Shown here: positions 45,050 to 52,630 of the stretch, piece after piece | Position numbering within the stretch: position 1 is the stretch's first letter | Layout: each line of letters begins with the position of its first letter | Source: Rhodospirillales bacterium | Lineage (GTDB): Bacteria > Pseudomonadota > Alphaproteobacteria > UBA828 | Reading direction: 5' to 3' | Assembly (NCBI GenBank): GCA_028818855.1 | Contig: JAPPMY010000124.1 | Coordinates: forward strand, 1 to 64,000 | Length of the DNA: 64,000 bases | Position numbers and translations under genes: made by a program | Notes under the pieces: model-generated | The model's input: only the letters and a program-made list of their open reading frames with translations | The model's database searches: none | Told to the model about the DNA's origin: nothing

Positions 45050-46520
45050 GCGGCCGCCGGCCGAGGTGCGCCGGCGTCATCGAACGGAAGGCCTCGCGCG
45101 CGGCATCGGCACCAAGCGCACCCCAGAGCGCGCCGCCCAGCACGGCGCCGAGCGGGCCCCAGGGCTTCTGCTGCGCGAGCGGCTGCGGGGCCCCGCGCCG
45201 GCCCCGGACGCGAACCTTGAAGGATTCGGCCGGCGCGGGCATGGGAAACTGCGTGGTCTTCAGGCTGTAGCCGGCGCGGTCGAGGTCGAGATTGACCTCG
45301 TTCAGGATGGTCGCCATGGTGGCGGCGATCTGCACCTCGGCGAAGCCGTTGCCGAGGCAGCGATGGGGGCCTAAGCCGAAGGGCGCATAGACGTAGGGCT
45401 GCTTGTGCTCCGCCCGCTCGGGCGTGTAGCGGTCGATATCGAAGCGCTCCGGCTTGGGGAAATACTCCGGCAGGTAGTGCGGCACGGCGGTGGCGATGAT
45501 CAGCCGCTCGCCTGCGGGGATGCGATGGCCCGCGAACTCGAAGGAGTTGGCGGCGGTGCGGATGAGCATCGGGGTCACCGGATACATCCGCATGGTTTCC
45601 ATGGCCGCGCGGTGCGTGGCGTCCATCTCGCGCAACGCCTGCTCCGCCGGCATGTCGCCCTCAAGCAGGGCGTCGGCCTCCTCCCGCACGCGCTCCAGCA
45701 CGTCCGGGTTGCGCAGCAGCGCGTAGAGCATGAAGGCGGTGGTGCCCGCCACCGTGTCCAGCGCCGCGACGAAGGGGCCCATCGCCGCGATCTTGAGGTC
45801 CGCCTCGGGGAAGAACTTCGGGTCGGCCTCGTGCATGTCCAGCAGGTCGTCGATCAGGTCCGGCTCCGCGCCGTGCCGCTCCCGCATCGTGCCGGAATGG
45901 CGCTCGATCACCTCGTGGTAGAGCTTTTCCACGCGCGCCGAGGCGCGGCGGAAGCGCGGCGACCAGCGCACGTAGGAGCCGGGGACCAGGGTGGCCGAGA
46001 GCAGCCCGTGGACGTAGCGGACGAGGTCGTCGTTGTAGGGGCGGGGCGAGACGCCGGCGACCAGCGTGCCGACCTGGTCGGTGACGATCCGCTGCAGCGC
46101 CGGCACCGCGGCCATCGGCCTGCCCTGCGGCCACGCCGCGATCTCCCGGCGGGCGATGTCGACGAGGCCGTCGATGTGCTCCACGGCGTACTCGCGCGAA
46201 TAGCCCCGTCGCAGCGTGCGGCGGAACGCCGCATGGTCGGGCCCGTCGGCGCTCAGCGTCGAGCGGGCCGCGCCGAACCAGGCGTTGAAGCCGCTCCAGA
46301 AGTCGAACGAGCGGACGTGCTTCGTGCCCTCCCGCGCGAGGAAGCGGTTGGCCTCCATCCCGGCCAGGACGGTGAAGCGGCGGTTGAACAGCCGCATGCC
46401 GTAGACCGGCCCGTGCTCCAGGTAGCTGTCGGTCATGAAGGCGCGGATGTCGCGCGCCATGTCGAAGACGCTGCCCACGACCGGCAGGCCGCGCGCCATC
46501 GGTATCGTCGAGGTGGCCAT
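45039..46520 (-). CDS. Cytochrome P450
   Basis: The 493-residue P450 has the haem-binding loop FGLGPHRCLGNG with Cys388, the ExxR helix (AMETMRMYP), and an I-helix region AALDTVAGTTAFML where the usual acid-Thr pair appears as DT. The haem loop is followed by a tail of about 105 residues. Its last about 50, after the normal fold, contain a Gly/Ala/Leu-rich stretch (WGPLGAVLGGALWGALGA) that could touch membrane. No ferredoxin or reductase is adjacent. Substrate unknown. Confidence 0.9.
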   Translation of the reverse strand: MATSTIPMARGLPVVGSVFDMARDIRAFMTDSYLEHGPVYGMRLFNRRFTVLAGMEANRFLAREGTKHVRSFDFWSGFNAWFGAARSTLSADGPDHAAFRRTLRRGYSREYAVEHIDGLVDIARREIAAWPQGRPMAAVPALQRIVTDQVGTLVAGVSPRPYNDDLVRYVHGLLSATLVPGSYVRWSPRFRRASARVEKLYHEVIERHSGTMRERHGAEPDLIDDLLDMHEADPKFFPEADLKIAAMGPFVAALDTVAGTTAFMLYALLRNPDVLERVREEADALLEGDMPAEQALREMDATHRAAMETMRMYPVTPMLIRTAANSFEFAGHRIPAGERLIIATAVPHYLPEYFPKPERFDIDRYTPERAEHKQPYVYAPFGLGPHRCLGNGFAEVQIAATMATILNEVNLDLDRAGYSLKTTQFPMPAPAESFKVRVRGRRGAPQPLAQQKPWGPLGAVLGGALWGALGADAAREAFRSMTPAHLGRRPLSR

Positions 46521-46749
46521 CTCCCAGCCCTCTGCGGTCGTGCCCCCGCCCGCCGGTGTCGCGTCCCCGGGCGGGCCGTGAGGTGCCGCCGCCTGCTCCT
46601 ATCATGGGGATGACAGCGGGCGAATTCCAGCCTTTCCGCTATGCCGCCCTGCTCCGGCGGCATGCCGTGAAATTTGGTCCGGCAGCGGACTGGTGGGCAG
46701 GCGTTCGCGCATGGTATAGCCGCGCGCCGTAGACACGTGGAGCCGGACG

Positions 46750-47088
46750 ATGGAAGTGAGCAGCGAGCGGTGCGGCGATGTCCTGGTCGCAGGGGTGAGC
46801 GGGCGGATCGATCCGAAGAGCGCGGGCACGCTCGAGGCGACGATCACCAAGGCGCTCCAGAATGGCGACCGGGCCGTGATCCTGGACTTCGAGCAGCTCA
46901 CCTATATCGGCAACGTCGGCCTCCGCGCGCTTCGAATCACCGCCAGGATCCTTCGAGACCGTGAGGTCAGCCTGGCCATCTGCGCGCCGCAGGGGGTCGT
47001 CGCCGCGGTCTTCGCGGGCAGCGGAGCGGACAGGCTCATCAAGGTCTACCCGAGCAGGGCTGCCGCCCTCGAGGCTCTGAAAGACTGA
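46750..47088 (+). CDS. STAS-domain protein (anti-sigma factor antagonist-like)
   Basis: The 112-residue protein is a stand-alone STAS domain: VLVAGVSGRIDPKSAGTLEATI, AVILDFEQLTYIGNVGLRAL and VAAVFAGSGADRLIKVYPS. Classical antagonists have Ser at the phospho-site of the YISS-GLR loop. Here it reads YIGNVGLR with Asn, so this protein probably cannot be phosphorylated there. It has its own upstream gap of 229 bp divergent from the P450 gene. No anti-sigma kinase is nearby. It may be constitutively active or purely structural. Confidence 0.85.
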   Translation: MEVSSERCGDVLVAGVSGRIDPKSAGTLEATITKALQNGDRAVILDFEQLTYIGNVGLRALRITARILRDREVSLAICAPQGVVAAVFAGSGADRLIKVYPSRAAALEALKD

Positions 47089-47274
47089 GAGGGACGAGGA
47101 CGGCCGAAATTCAATCCCCGTAACATGCTCATCGCGCATAGTTGATTGTCTGCAGGGTTGGCACGGGCCGCGATCGTTCGTATCGTTCCCCCGCGCCGCG
47201 GACAGGGGCCGGACGCGGGGACGCGTTCTCCGACGAAGGCCACCGGCGGCGCCCGCTCTTCAAGGGGGCAGAGC

Positions 47275-47487
47275 GTGGACGCGGCACGCATCGTTATCGA
47301 GGTTCTGCAGTATTACGGCTACGTCGGGCTCGCCGTCGCGGCCGCATTCCTGCTCTACGGCATCGAGCGGGTGGATGTCCGTGCGCGGCGTGTCTACGCG
47401 TTCCGCCCGCTCCTGATCCCCGGCTGCATCGTGCTCTGGCCGCTGGTCATCTGGCGCTGGATCGAAGCCGAGCGGCAGCGGGGCTGA
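47275..47487 (+). CDS. Small two-helix membrane protein
   Basis: The 70-residue product from GTG 47275, with GGGGG about 7 bp upstream, has two hydrophobic segments (GYVGLAVAAAFLLYGI and LLIPGCIVLWPLVIW) and a basic C-terminus (RWIEAERQRG). A longer frame from 47146 would add a non-hydrophobic, low-conservation-looking N-terminus and is less likely. It is the first of a compact run leading to the ferric-reductase-like/Rieske gene. The function is unknown, but a small accessory subunit of a membrane redox complex would fit. Confidence 0.6.
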   Translation: MDAARIVIEVLQYYGYVGLAVAAAFLLYGIERVDVRARRVYAFRPLLIPGCIVLWPLVIWRWIEAERQRG

Positions 47488-47497
47488 GGGCGCTCGC

Positions 47498-47689
47498 ATG
47501 CTGCGTCGGCACCGCACCGCCCACGCCTACATGTGGAAGGCGCTCGCGATCTTCCTGCCCGCGATGCTGATCGCGGCGCTCGCCATTCGCCAGCACGGGC
47601 CGACGGAGAAGCCCGCCGTGCAGCTCGAGAAGCCCGCGGCCGAGGTCGAGGCGCCCGCGCCCAAGTCGGACGAGCAGGGGGGCGGCTGA
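47498..47689 (+). CDS. Small single-pass membrane protein
   Basis: The 63-residue protein has a short basic N-terminus, one membrane helix (ALAIFLPAMLIAALAI, about 15-30) and a hydrophilic tail of Pro, Ala, Glu and Lys residues ending in glycines. Gaps of 10 bp upstream and 3 bp downstream place it in the redox run. I do not recognise a family. Orientation suggests a periplasmic Pro/Ala-rich tail. Confidence 0.6.
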   Translation: MLRRHRTAHAYMWKALAIFLPAMLIAALAIRQHGPTEKPAVQLEKPAAEVEAPAPKSDEQGGG

Positions 47690-47692
47690 GCG

Positions 47693-48775
47693 ATGAGCGT
47701 GCGCTACGCGCCGGTCGGCTGGAACCGCAACAAGATCTTCTACGACGTGGTGCTGCTGGCGGCCGTCGTCGCCTTCATCCTTCTCTACATCAAGATCGCG
47801 CCGGGCTTCCAGGACGTCACCAGACCGACCAGTGGCGCAATTCTTCGGGCGCAGGCCTTCGGCACGTGCGCCTTCCTGATGCTCACGTTCATTCTCTGCA
47901 TCGGGCCGCTCGCACGGCTGGATACGCGCTTCCTGCCGCTGCTCTACAACCGCCGCCACTTCGGCGTGATCACCTGCGCAGTGGCCTTCACGCACGCGAG
48001 CACCATCGTCAGCATCTATTACTCGTTCAGTCCGCTGAACAAATACGTTGCCGTGCTGGCGAGCAACACGAGCTACGACCGGTTCCTCGGGTTCCCTTTC
48101 GAGACCTTCGGCATCTTCGCGCTCTTCCTGCTGCTGGTGCTGGCGGCGACGAGTCACGACTTCTGGCTCAGGTTCCTGACGCCGCCGATCTGGAAGGCGA
48201 TCCATGTCTCGATCTATGTCGCCTATGCGGCGATCGTCTGCCACATCGTGCTCGGCTCGCTGCAGTCGAAGCAAAGCCCGCTGCTGGCCGCCGTCGTGGG
48301 CCTCAGCGTGATCGCGGTCGCCGGCCTGCACCTGGTCGCCGGGCGCATCGAGCGGCAGAAGGACCGCGACACCGCCGAGAGCGCGTCCGAGAGCGCCGCC
48401 GAGGCGCCCTGGGTCGTGGCCGGCCAGGTGGACGATATCGCCGACGGGCGCGGCATCGTGGTGGCGCTGGAGGACGGCGAGCGCGTCGCGGTCTTTCGCT
48501 ACGGCGACAGGCTGTCAGCGCTCGCCAACGTCTGCGCCCACCAGAGCGGCCCGCTCGGCGAAGGGCGCATCGTGGACGGCTACGTGACCTGCCCGTGGCA
48601 CGGCTTCCAGTACCGGCCCAGTGACGGCTGCTCGCCGCCCCCCTTCACCGAGAAGGCCGCCACCTACCGTCTCAAGCTCGACGGCAGGCGGATCCTGCTC
48701 GACCCCCGGCCCAACGAGCCCGGCACCCATGTCGAGCCCGTTCGCATCACTCCTGCGAGCGAGACGGAGGCGTAA
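47693..48775 (+). CDS. Ferric-reductase-like transmembrane protein fused to Rieske [2Fe-2S] domain
   Basis: The 360-residue protein has an N-terminal six-helix haem-b domain (about 15-220) of the ferric reductase / MsrQ type. Candidate haem histidines include THAS, ATSHD, AIHVS and CHIV. A C-terminal Rieske domain (about 235-350) follows, with Cys281-x-His283 (CAHQSG) and Cys300-x2-His303 (CPWHGF). It would move electrons across or along the membrane between quinol or haem and the iron-sulfur centre. Neighbouring genes overlap or are within 4 bp. The partner oxidase or reductase is not identified. Confidence 0.85.
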   Translation: MSVRYAPVGWNRNKIFYDVVLLAAVVAFILLYIKIAPGFQDVTRPTSGAILRAQAFGTCAFLMLTFILCIGPLARLDTRFLPLLYNRRHFGVITCAVAFTHASTIVSIYYSFSPLNKYVAVLASNTSYDRFLGFPFETFGIFALFLLLVLAATSHDFWLRFLTPPIWKAIHVSIYVAYAAIVCHIVLGSLQSKQSPLLAAVVGLSVIAVAGLHLVAGRIERQKDRDTAESASESAAEAPWVVAGQVDDIADGRGIVVALEDGERVAVFRYGDRLSALANVCAHQSGPLGEGRIVDGYVTCPWHGFQYRPSDGCSPPPFTEKAATYRLKLDGRRILLDPRPNEPGTHVEPVRITPASETEA

Positions 48776-48776
48776 C

Positions 48777-49565
48777 ATGGCAGGCCGCGCACCCGATTCC
48801 GGCTTCTTCGTGGGCTACCTGAACACGGTTCCGCGCCCGCTCGCGGTCTTCCTCGTGGTGGTGGCCGCCCTGCTGATCGGCAGCATGGCGGGCCTCGGCT
48901 ACGCGCTCGGCACCAACGCGAACGATCCCGGCGACGGCACGTTCGCGCGCAAGCTCGGCAAGCAGGAGATGACGGGGGTCCTGCTGGAGAAGCCCTATCC
49001 GATCCTCCGTGTGCGCCCGGACGCCAAGAACCCCGAGGCGCGCACGGTCATGCTCACGGTGCCCGGCAAGCGCAGCGTCAAGCGCCGCGGCCGCAAGCTC
49101 TTCGATCAGCTCGTCGACGTGAAGGGCTTCATGTTCCAGCGCGGCGACATCGACATGCTGCAGATCCAGGGCAAGAACTCCCTGAAAGCCGTCGAGGTCG
49201 CCGAAGGTGAGCCGCCGCCCGAATTCACGCCGGTGCCGGCGGAGCCCCTCGGCCGCTGGCGCCTCATCGGCGAGATCTGCGACAGCAAGTGCCATCTGGG
49301 CGCCATGCGGCCCGGCGACGGGCTCGCGCACAAGGCCTGCGCCAACCTCTGCATCTCCTCCGGCGCGCCGCCGATCTTCGTGACGCAGGAGGAAGGCGCG
49401 ATCGCCGGCGAGACCTTCCTGCTGATGGCCGACGAGGCGGGCGGGCCGCTCCCCGACCACTTCGGCGACTACGTGGCGGTCCTCATCCAGCTCGAAGGCG
49501 AGGTCGAGCGTCTCGACGACCTCCTGGTCTTCAAGGTCGACATCGACAAGGCCAAGGTGTTCTGA
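48777..49565 (+). CDS. Membrane-anchored protein with paired C-x3-C motif
   Basis: The 262-residue protein has one N-terminal membrane helix (about 20-44) and a soluble, probably periplasmic, part. Its hallmark is Cys168-x3-Cys172-His173 followed by His185-Lys-Ala-Cys188-x3-Cys192 within CDSKCHLGAMRPGDGLAHKAC. That could bind a metal or cluster, or form redox disulfides. Similar CY-G-M-PG...HKACA...C...G-PP motifs occur in uncharacterised proteins near membrane redox genes. It follows the ferric-reductase/Rieske gene by one bp. Confidence 0.7.
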   Translation: MAGRAPDSGFFVGYLNTVPRPLAVFLVVVAALLIGSMAGLGYALGTNANDPGDGTFARKLGKQEMTGVLLEKPYPILRVRPDAKNPEARTVMLTVPGKRSVKRRGRKLFDQLVDVKGFMFQRGDIDMLQIQGKNSLKAVEVAEGEPPPEFTPVPAEPLGRWRLIGEICDSKCHLGAMRPGDGLAHKACANLCISSGAPPIFVTQEEGAIAGETFLLMADEAGGPLPDHFGDYVAVLIQLEGEVERLDDLLVFKVDIDKAKVF

Positions 49566-49568
49566 GCG

Positions 49569-49808
49569 ATGCGCAACGTCGCCTGGATCGTCGTCGGCGC
49601 GATCGTGACCGCCGGCCTCGGCTACGCCTCCTGGTGGGTCTATCTGGAGGTGCAGCAGCAGATTCGCGGCACGCTCATCTCCGGCTTCGGCATCTTCGCG
49701 GGCGTCATGGGCGCCTTCGCTCTGCTGTGTGTCGCCCACACCGTCTCCAGGCAAGCCAAGCGCCTGCTGGGCAGACGCGGAATATCCCTGGCCGACGCAG
49801 ACGAGTGA
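49569..49808 (+). CDS. Small two-helix membrane protein
   Basis: The 79-residue protein has two hydrophobic helices (VAWIVVGAIVTAGLGYASWWVYL and GTLISGFGIFAGVMGAFALLCVA) and a basic cytoplasmic-type tail (SRQAKRLLGRRG). It follows the C-x3-C protein after 3 bp and precedes the Rieske/flavoprotein gene. It is not recognised as a known family. It probably belongs to the same membrane complex as its neighbours. Confidence 0.65.
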   Translation: MRNVAWIVVGAIVTAGLGYASWWVYLEVQQQIRGTLISGFGIFAGVMGAFALLCVAHTVSRQAKRLLGRRGISLADADE

Positions 49809-49872
49809 GGGGGCGCGTGACCATCGAGAGGACGCCGCGCACGCGCCGCGCGGTGGCGGAGGGTTGGGGCCG

Positions 49873-51483
49873 ATGAACAAGATCGCGATCAAGACGCTCG
49901 ACGAATTGGCAGACCGCGAGCCTGCCTACGCGCTGGTCGGCGACGTCGATCTCTGCGTCGTGCGCTACGACGACAACGTTTCGGTCTTCTACGGCCGCTG
50001 CCTGCATCGGGGCGCGCTCATGGCGGACGGCTACGTCGACGGCGAAAACCTGATCTGCGGCGTCCACGACTGGGACTACCGGCTCGACACCGGCGTCAGC
50101 GAATACAACAACGAGGAAATCCTGCCCAAGTTCACCTCGTGGATCGAGGACGGCCAGATCCTGGTGGACGCCGACGAGATCGGCGCGTGGGAGGAGGAGC
50201 ACCCGCAGCCCTTCAGGCGGGACGAGTATCTCGGCCTCTACGCCGACACTCACCCCGCACCTGAGGAGCCCCACGTCGGGCTCATCCAGGGCTATGCGAA
50301 GGACGGGCTCAGCAAGACCGGCCATCACGGCGTCGTCGTGGCCATGGGCGTGCCGCGCCAGGACCTGCCGAGCTGGGACGACATCCAGTTCATCACCGCG
50401 CAGCTCCACCGCATGCCGCACCTGGACGACGAGCCGGTGGGCACCGAGGTGGTGATCGGGCCGGGCGCGCAGAAGCCGCTCACGCTCGAGATTCCGCTCC
50501 TGGTCTCGGACATGAGCTTCGGCGCGCTCTCCGAGCCCGCCAAGGTCTCGCTCGCGCGCGGCGCGGAGCTCTCCGGCACCGGCATCTGCTCGGGCGAGGG
50601 CGGCATGCTGCCGGAGGAGCAGCAAGCCTGCAGCCGCTACTTCTACGAGTATGCCTCCGGCCGCTTCGGCTTCTCCTGGGACAAGCTCGACACCGTGCAG
50701 GCCTTCCACTTCAAGGGCGGCCAGGGGGCCAAGACCGGCACCGGAGGCCACCTGCCGGGGCACAAGGTGACGGGCAAGATCGCCGAGGTGCGGGGCCTGC
50801 CGGAAGGCTCGCCCGCGGTCTCGCCGCCGCGCTTCCCGGACTGGGCGGACTGGCGCCAGGTGCGGGACTTCGCCGACGAGGTGCGCAGCCATACCGGCGG
50901 CATCCCCATCGGCTACAAGCTCTCGGCCCAGCACGTCGAGAAGGACATCGACGCCGCGCTCAAGGTGGGGGTCGACTACATCATCCTGGATGGCCGGGGC
51001 GGCGGCACCGGGGCGGCGCCGCTCATCTTCCGCGACAACATCTCGGTGCCGACGATCCCGGCGCTGGCCCGCGCGCGGCGCCATCTCGACACGAGCGAGC
51101 GGGGCGACGTGACGCTGGTGATCACGGGCGGCCTGCGCAAGCCCGCCGATTTCGCCAAGGCGCTGGCGCTCGGCGCCGATGCGGTCGCGCTTTCCAACGC
51201 GGCGATCCAGGCGATCGGCTGCCTTGGCATGCGCGCCTGCCACACCAACAACTGCCCGGTGGGCATCGCGACGCAGAAGCCGCATCTCGCCGCGCGGATC
51301 GAGGTCGAGAAGTCCGCCCGTCGCCTCGCCAACTTCTTCGAGGCAAGCGTCGAGCTGATGAAGATCATGGCGCGCGCCTGCGGGCATTCGCACCTGAATC
51401 AGCTCGCGCTCGACGACCTCGTGACCTGGAAGGAGGACATGGCGCGTCTCTCCGGCGTCGCCTATGGCGGGGTGGGCGGCTGA
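49873..51483 (+). CDS. Rieske domain - glutamate synthase-like FMN/Fe-S protein
   Basis: The 536-residue protein has an N-terminal Rieske domain with Cys43-x-His45 (CLHRG) and Cys62-x2-His65 (CGVHDWDY). The FMN-binding domain of glutamate synthase (GltB centre) follows: LVSDMSFGALS, SGEGGML, FKGGQGAKTGTGG, DGRGGGTGAAP and the [3Fe-4S] motif CLGMRACHTNNCPVG. The glutaminase domain and GltB C-terminus are absent. The substrate is therefore not necessarily glutamate. Rieske plus FMN plus 3Fe-4S makes a linear electron path, plausibly linked to the upstream membrane Rieske protein. Confidence 0.87.
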   Translation: MNKIAIKTLDELADREPAYALVGDVDLCVVRYDDNVSVFYGRCLHRGALMADGYVDGENLICGVHDWDYRLDTGVSEYNNEEILPKFTSWIEDGQILVDADEIGAWEEEHPQPFRRDEYLGLYADTHPAPEEPHVGLIQGYAKDGLSKTGHHGVVVAMGVPRQDLPSWDDIQFITAQLHRMPHLDDEPVGTEVVIGPGAQKPLTLEIPLLVSDMSFGALSEPAKVSLARGAELSGTGICSGEGGMLPEEQQACSRYFYEYASGRFGFSWDKLDTVQAFHFKGGQGAKTGTGGHLPGHKVTGKIAEVRGLPEGSPAVSPPRFPDWADWRQVRDFADEVRSHTGGIPIGYKLSAQHVEKDIDAALKVGVDYIILDGRGGGTGAAPLIFRDNISVPTIPALARARRHLDTSERGDVTLVITGGLRKPADFAKALALGADAVALSNAAIQAIGCLGMRACHTNNCPVGIATQKPHLAARIEVEKSARRLANFFEASVELMKIMARACGHSHLNQLALDDLVTWKEDMARLSGVAYGGVGG

Positions 51484-51500
51484 GCGAGGCCGGCGCCGGG

Positions 51501-52559
51501 CTACATGCCCTTCACGAACGTCCTGTTGGCCTCCGGGATCTCGGGCACGGTGCCGAGGTAGGCGTGGCGTGACATGTCGGGCGAGTACCGGCTCGCCGGC
51601 GGGCGGCGGCCCAGCGCCTCCGCCATGCTGCGGACATGGTGAGGGGCCGCGCCGCAGCAGACCCCAAGGTAGCCCACCCCCAGATCCCGCGCCGCCTTGG
51701 TGAACTCCGCGATCTCGTAACGGTTGCACGCCAGGTTGTCGAGCGCGGTGGGGAAGGCGCGTCCCTCCGGCAGGCAGGCGCAGTCCGCATCGCTCATCGA
51801 GAGGAAGGTCGGCTCGTTGGCGCTAGTGCGGTAGGCCACCGGCAGCGCCGAGACGTGGCAGCTCACCGCCTCGCGGATGGAGCGCAGCAGCGGCAGCATG
51901 GTCGCAGGCCCGCGCACGCAGTTGAGCCCGACCACGGCGGCGCCCGCGTCTTCCAGGCGCTTGCACGCCTCGGCAGGGGTCAGGCCTTCCCGGGTGAGCG
52001 GCTCGCGGAAGATGGCGAGGTTGATCACCGCAGGCAGCCCCGCCTCGTTGATGGCGTCGAGCGCGAGCAGGGCCTCGCTGACGTAGGAGATGGTCTCGGC
52101 GACGATGAAGTCCACGCCTTCGTCGACGGCCCAGCCCACCTGCTCGTCGAACATGGCGCGAACCATCCGCGCGGACTCCGGCTCGCCGTCCACGTAGACG
52201 TTGGAGTTGCACACGTTGCCGGCGACCAGCGCGTCGCCTTCCTGCGCCACGGTCCGCGCGAGGCGGATCGCGGTGCGGTTCATCTCTTCGAGCGCGCCCT
52301 CCTTGCCGATCAGCCGAAGCTTCTCCCGATGAGCGTAGTAGGTGAACGCGAGCATGACGTCGGAGCCCGCGCGCAGGAAGTCGCGGTGCAGCCGTATCAC
52401 CGCGTCGGGGTGTTCGAGCACCGCCTCGGGCACGTAGGGGCCGGCGGTCACGTAGCCGGCGCGCTCCAGCTCGAACAGGTAGCCCTCGGCGCAGATGACC
52501 GGCCCCGCCTCAAGGCGTTCGAGAAGGCCCGTGGTGGCGGTCGCTGAAGGGTCGATCAT
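51501..52559 (-). CDS. Homocysteine S-methyltransferase family protein, copy A
   Basis: The 352-residue TIM-barrel protein has the zinc-cysteine signature of this family: Cys in GLNCVRGP and the CC pair in GVCCGAAPHHVR. AGNVCNSNVYVDGE and FIVAETISYVSEALLAL are also present. Members transfer methyl from S-methylmethionine or similar donors to a thiol. The donor here is unknown. It is a tandem paralogue of the next gene with the same length. The last residues converge on the Rieske flavoprotein gene with an 17-bp gap. Confidence 0.87.
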   Translation of the reverse strand: MIDPSATATTGLLERLEAGPVICAEGYLFELERAGYVTAGPYVPEAVLEHPDAVIRLHRDFLRAGSDVMLAFTYYAHREKLRLIGKEGALEEMNRTAIRLARTVAQEGDALVAGNVCNSNVYVDGEPESARMVRAMFDEQVGWAVDEGVDFIVAETISYVSEALLALDAINEAGLPAVINLAIFREPLTREGLTPAEACKRLEDAGAAVVGLNCVRGPATMLPLLRSIREAVSCHVSALPVAYRTSANEPTFLSMSDADCACLPEGRAFPTALDNLACNRYEIAEFTKAARDLGVGYLGVCCGAAPHHVRSMAEALGRRPPASRYSPDMSRHAYLGTVPEIPEANRTFVKGM

Positions 52560-52630
52560 AAGGAACACTCCTCGCTCGCGCGGGCCGTCAGGCCGGCGCG
52601 GCTCGACAAATGGGGCGGGGATAGCCGGCG

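Noticed and set aside
47146-47274. Longer N-terminus for the small membrane protein at 47275
   Set aside because: The added residues are Arg/Pro/Gly-rich without features, and GTG 47275 has a strong ribosome-binding site.
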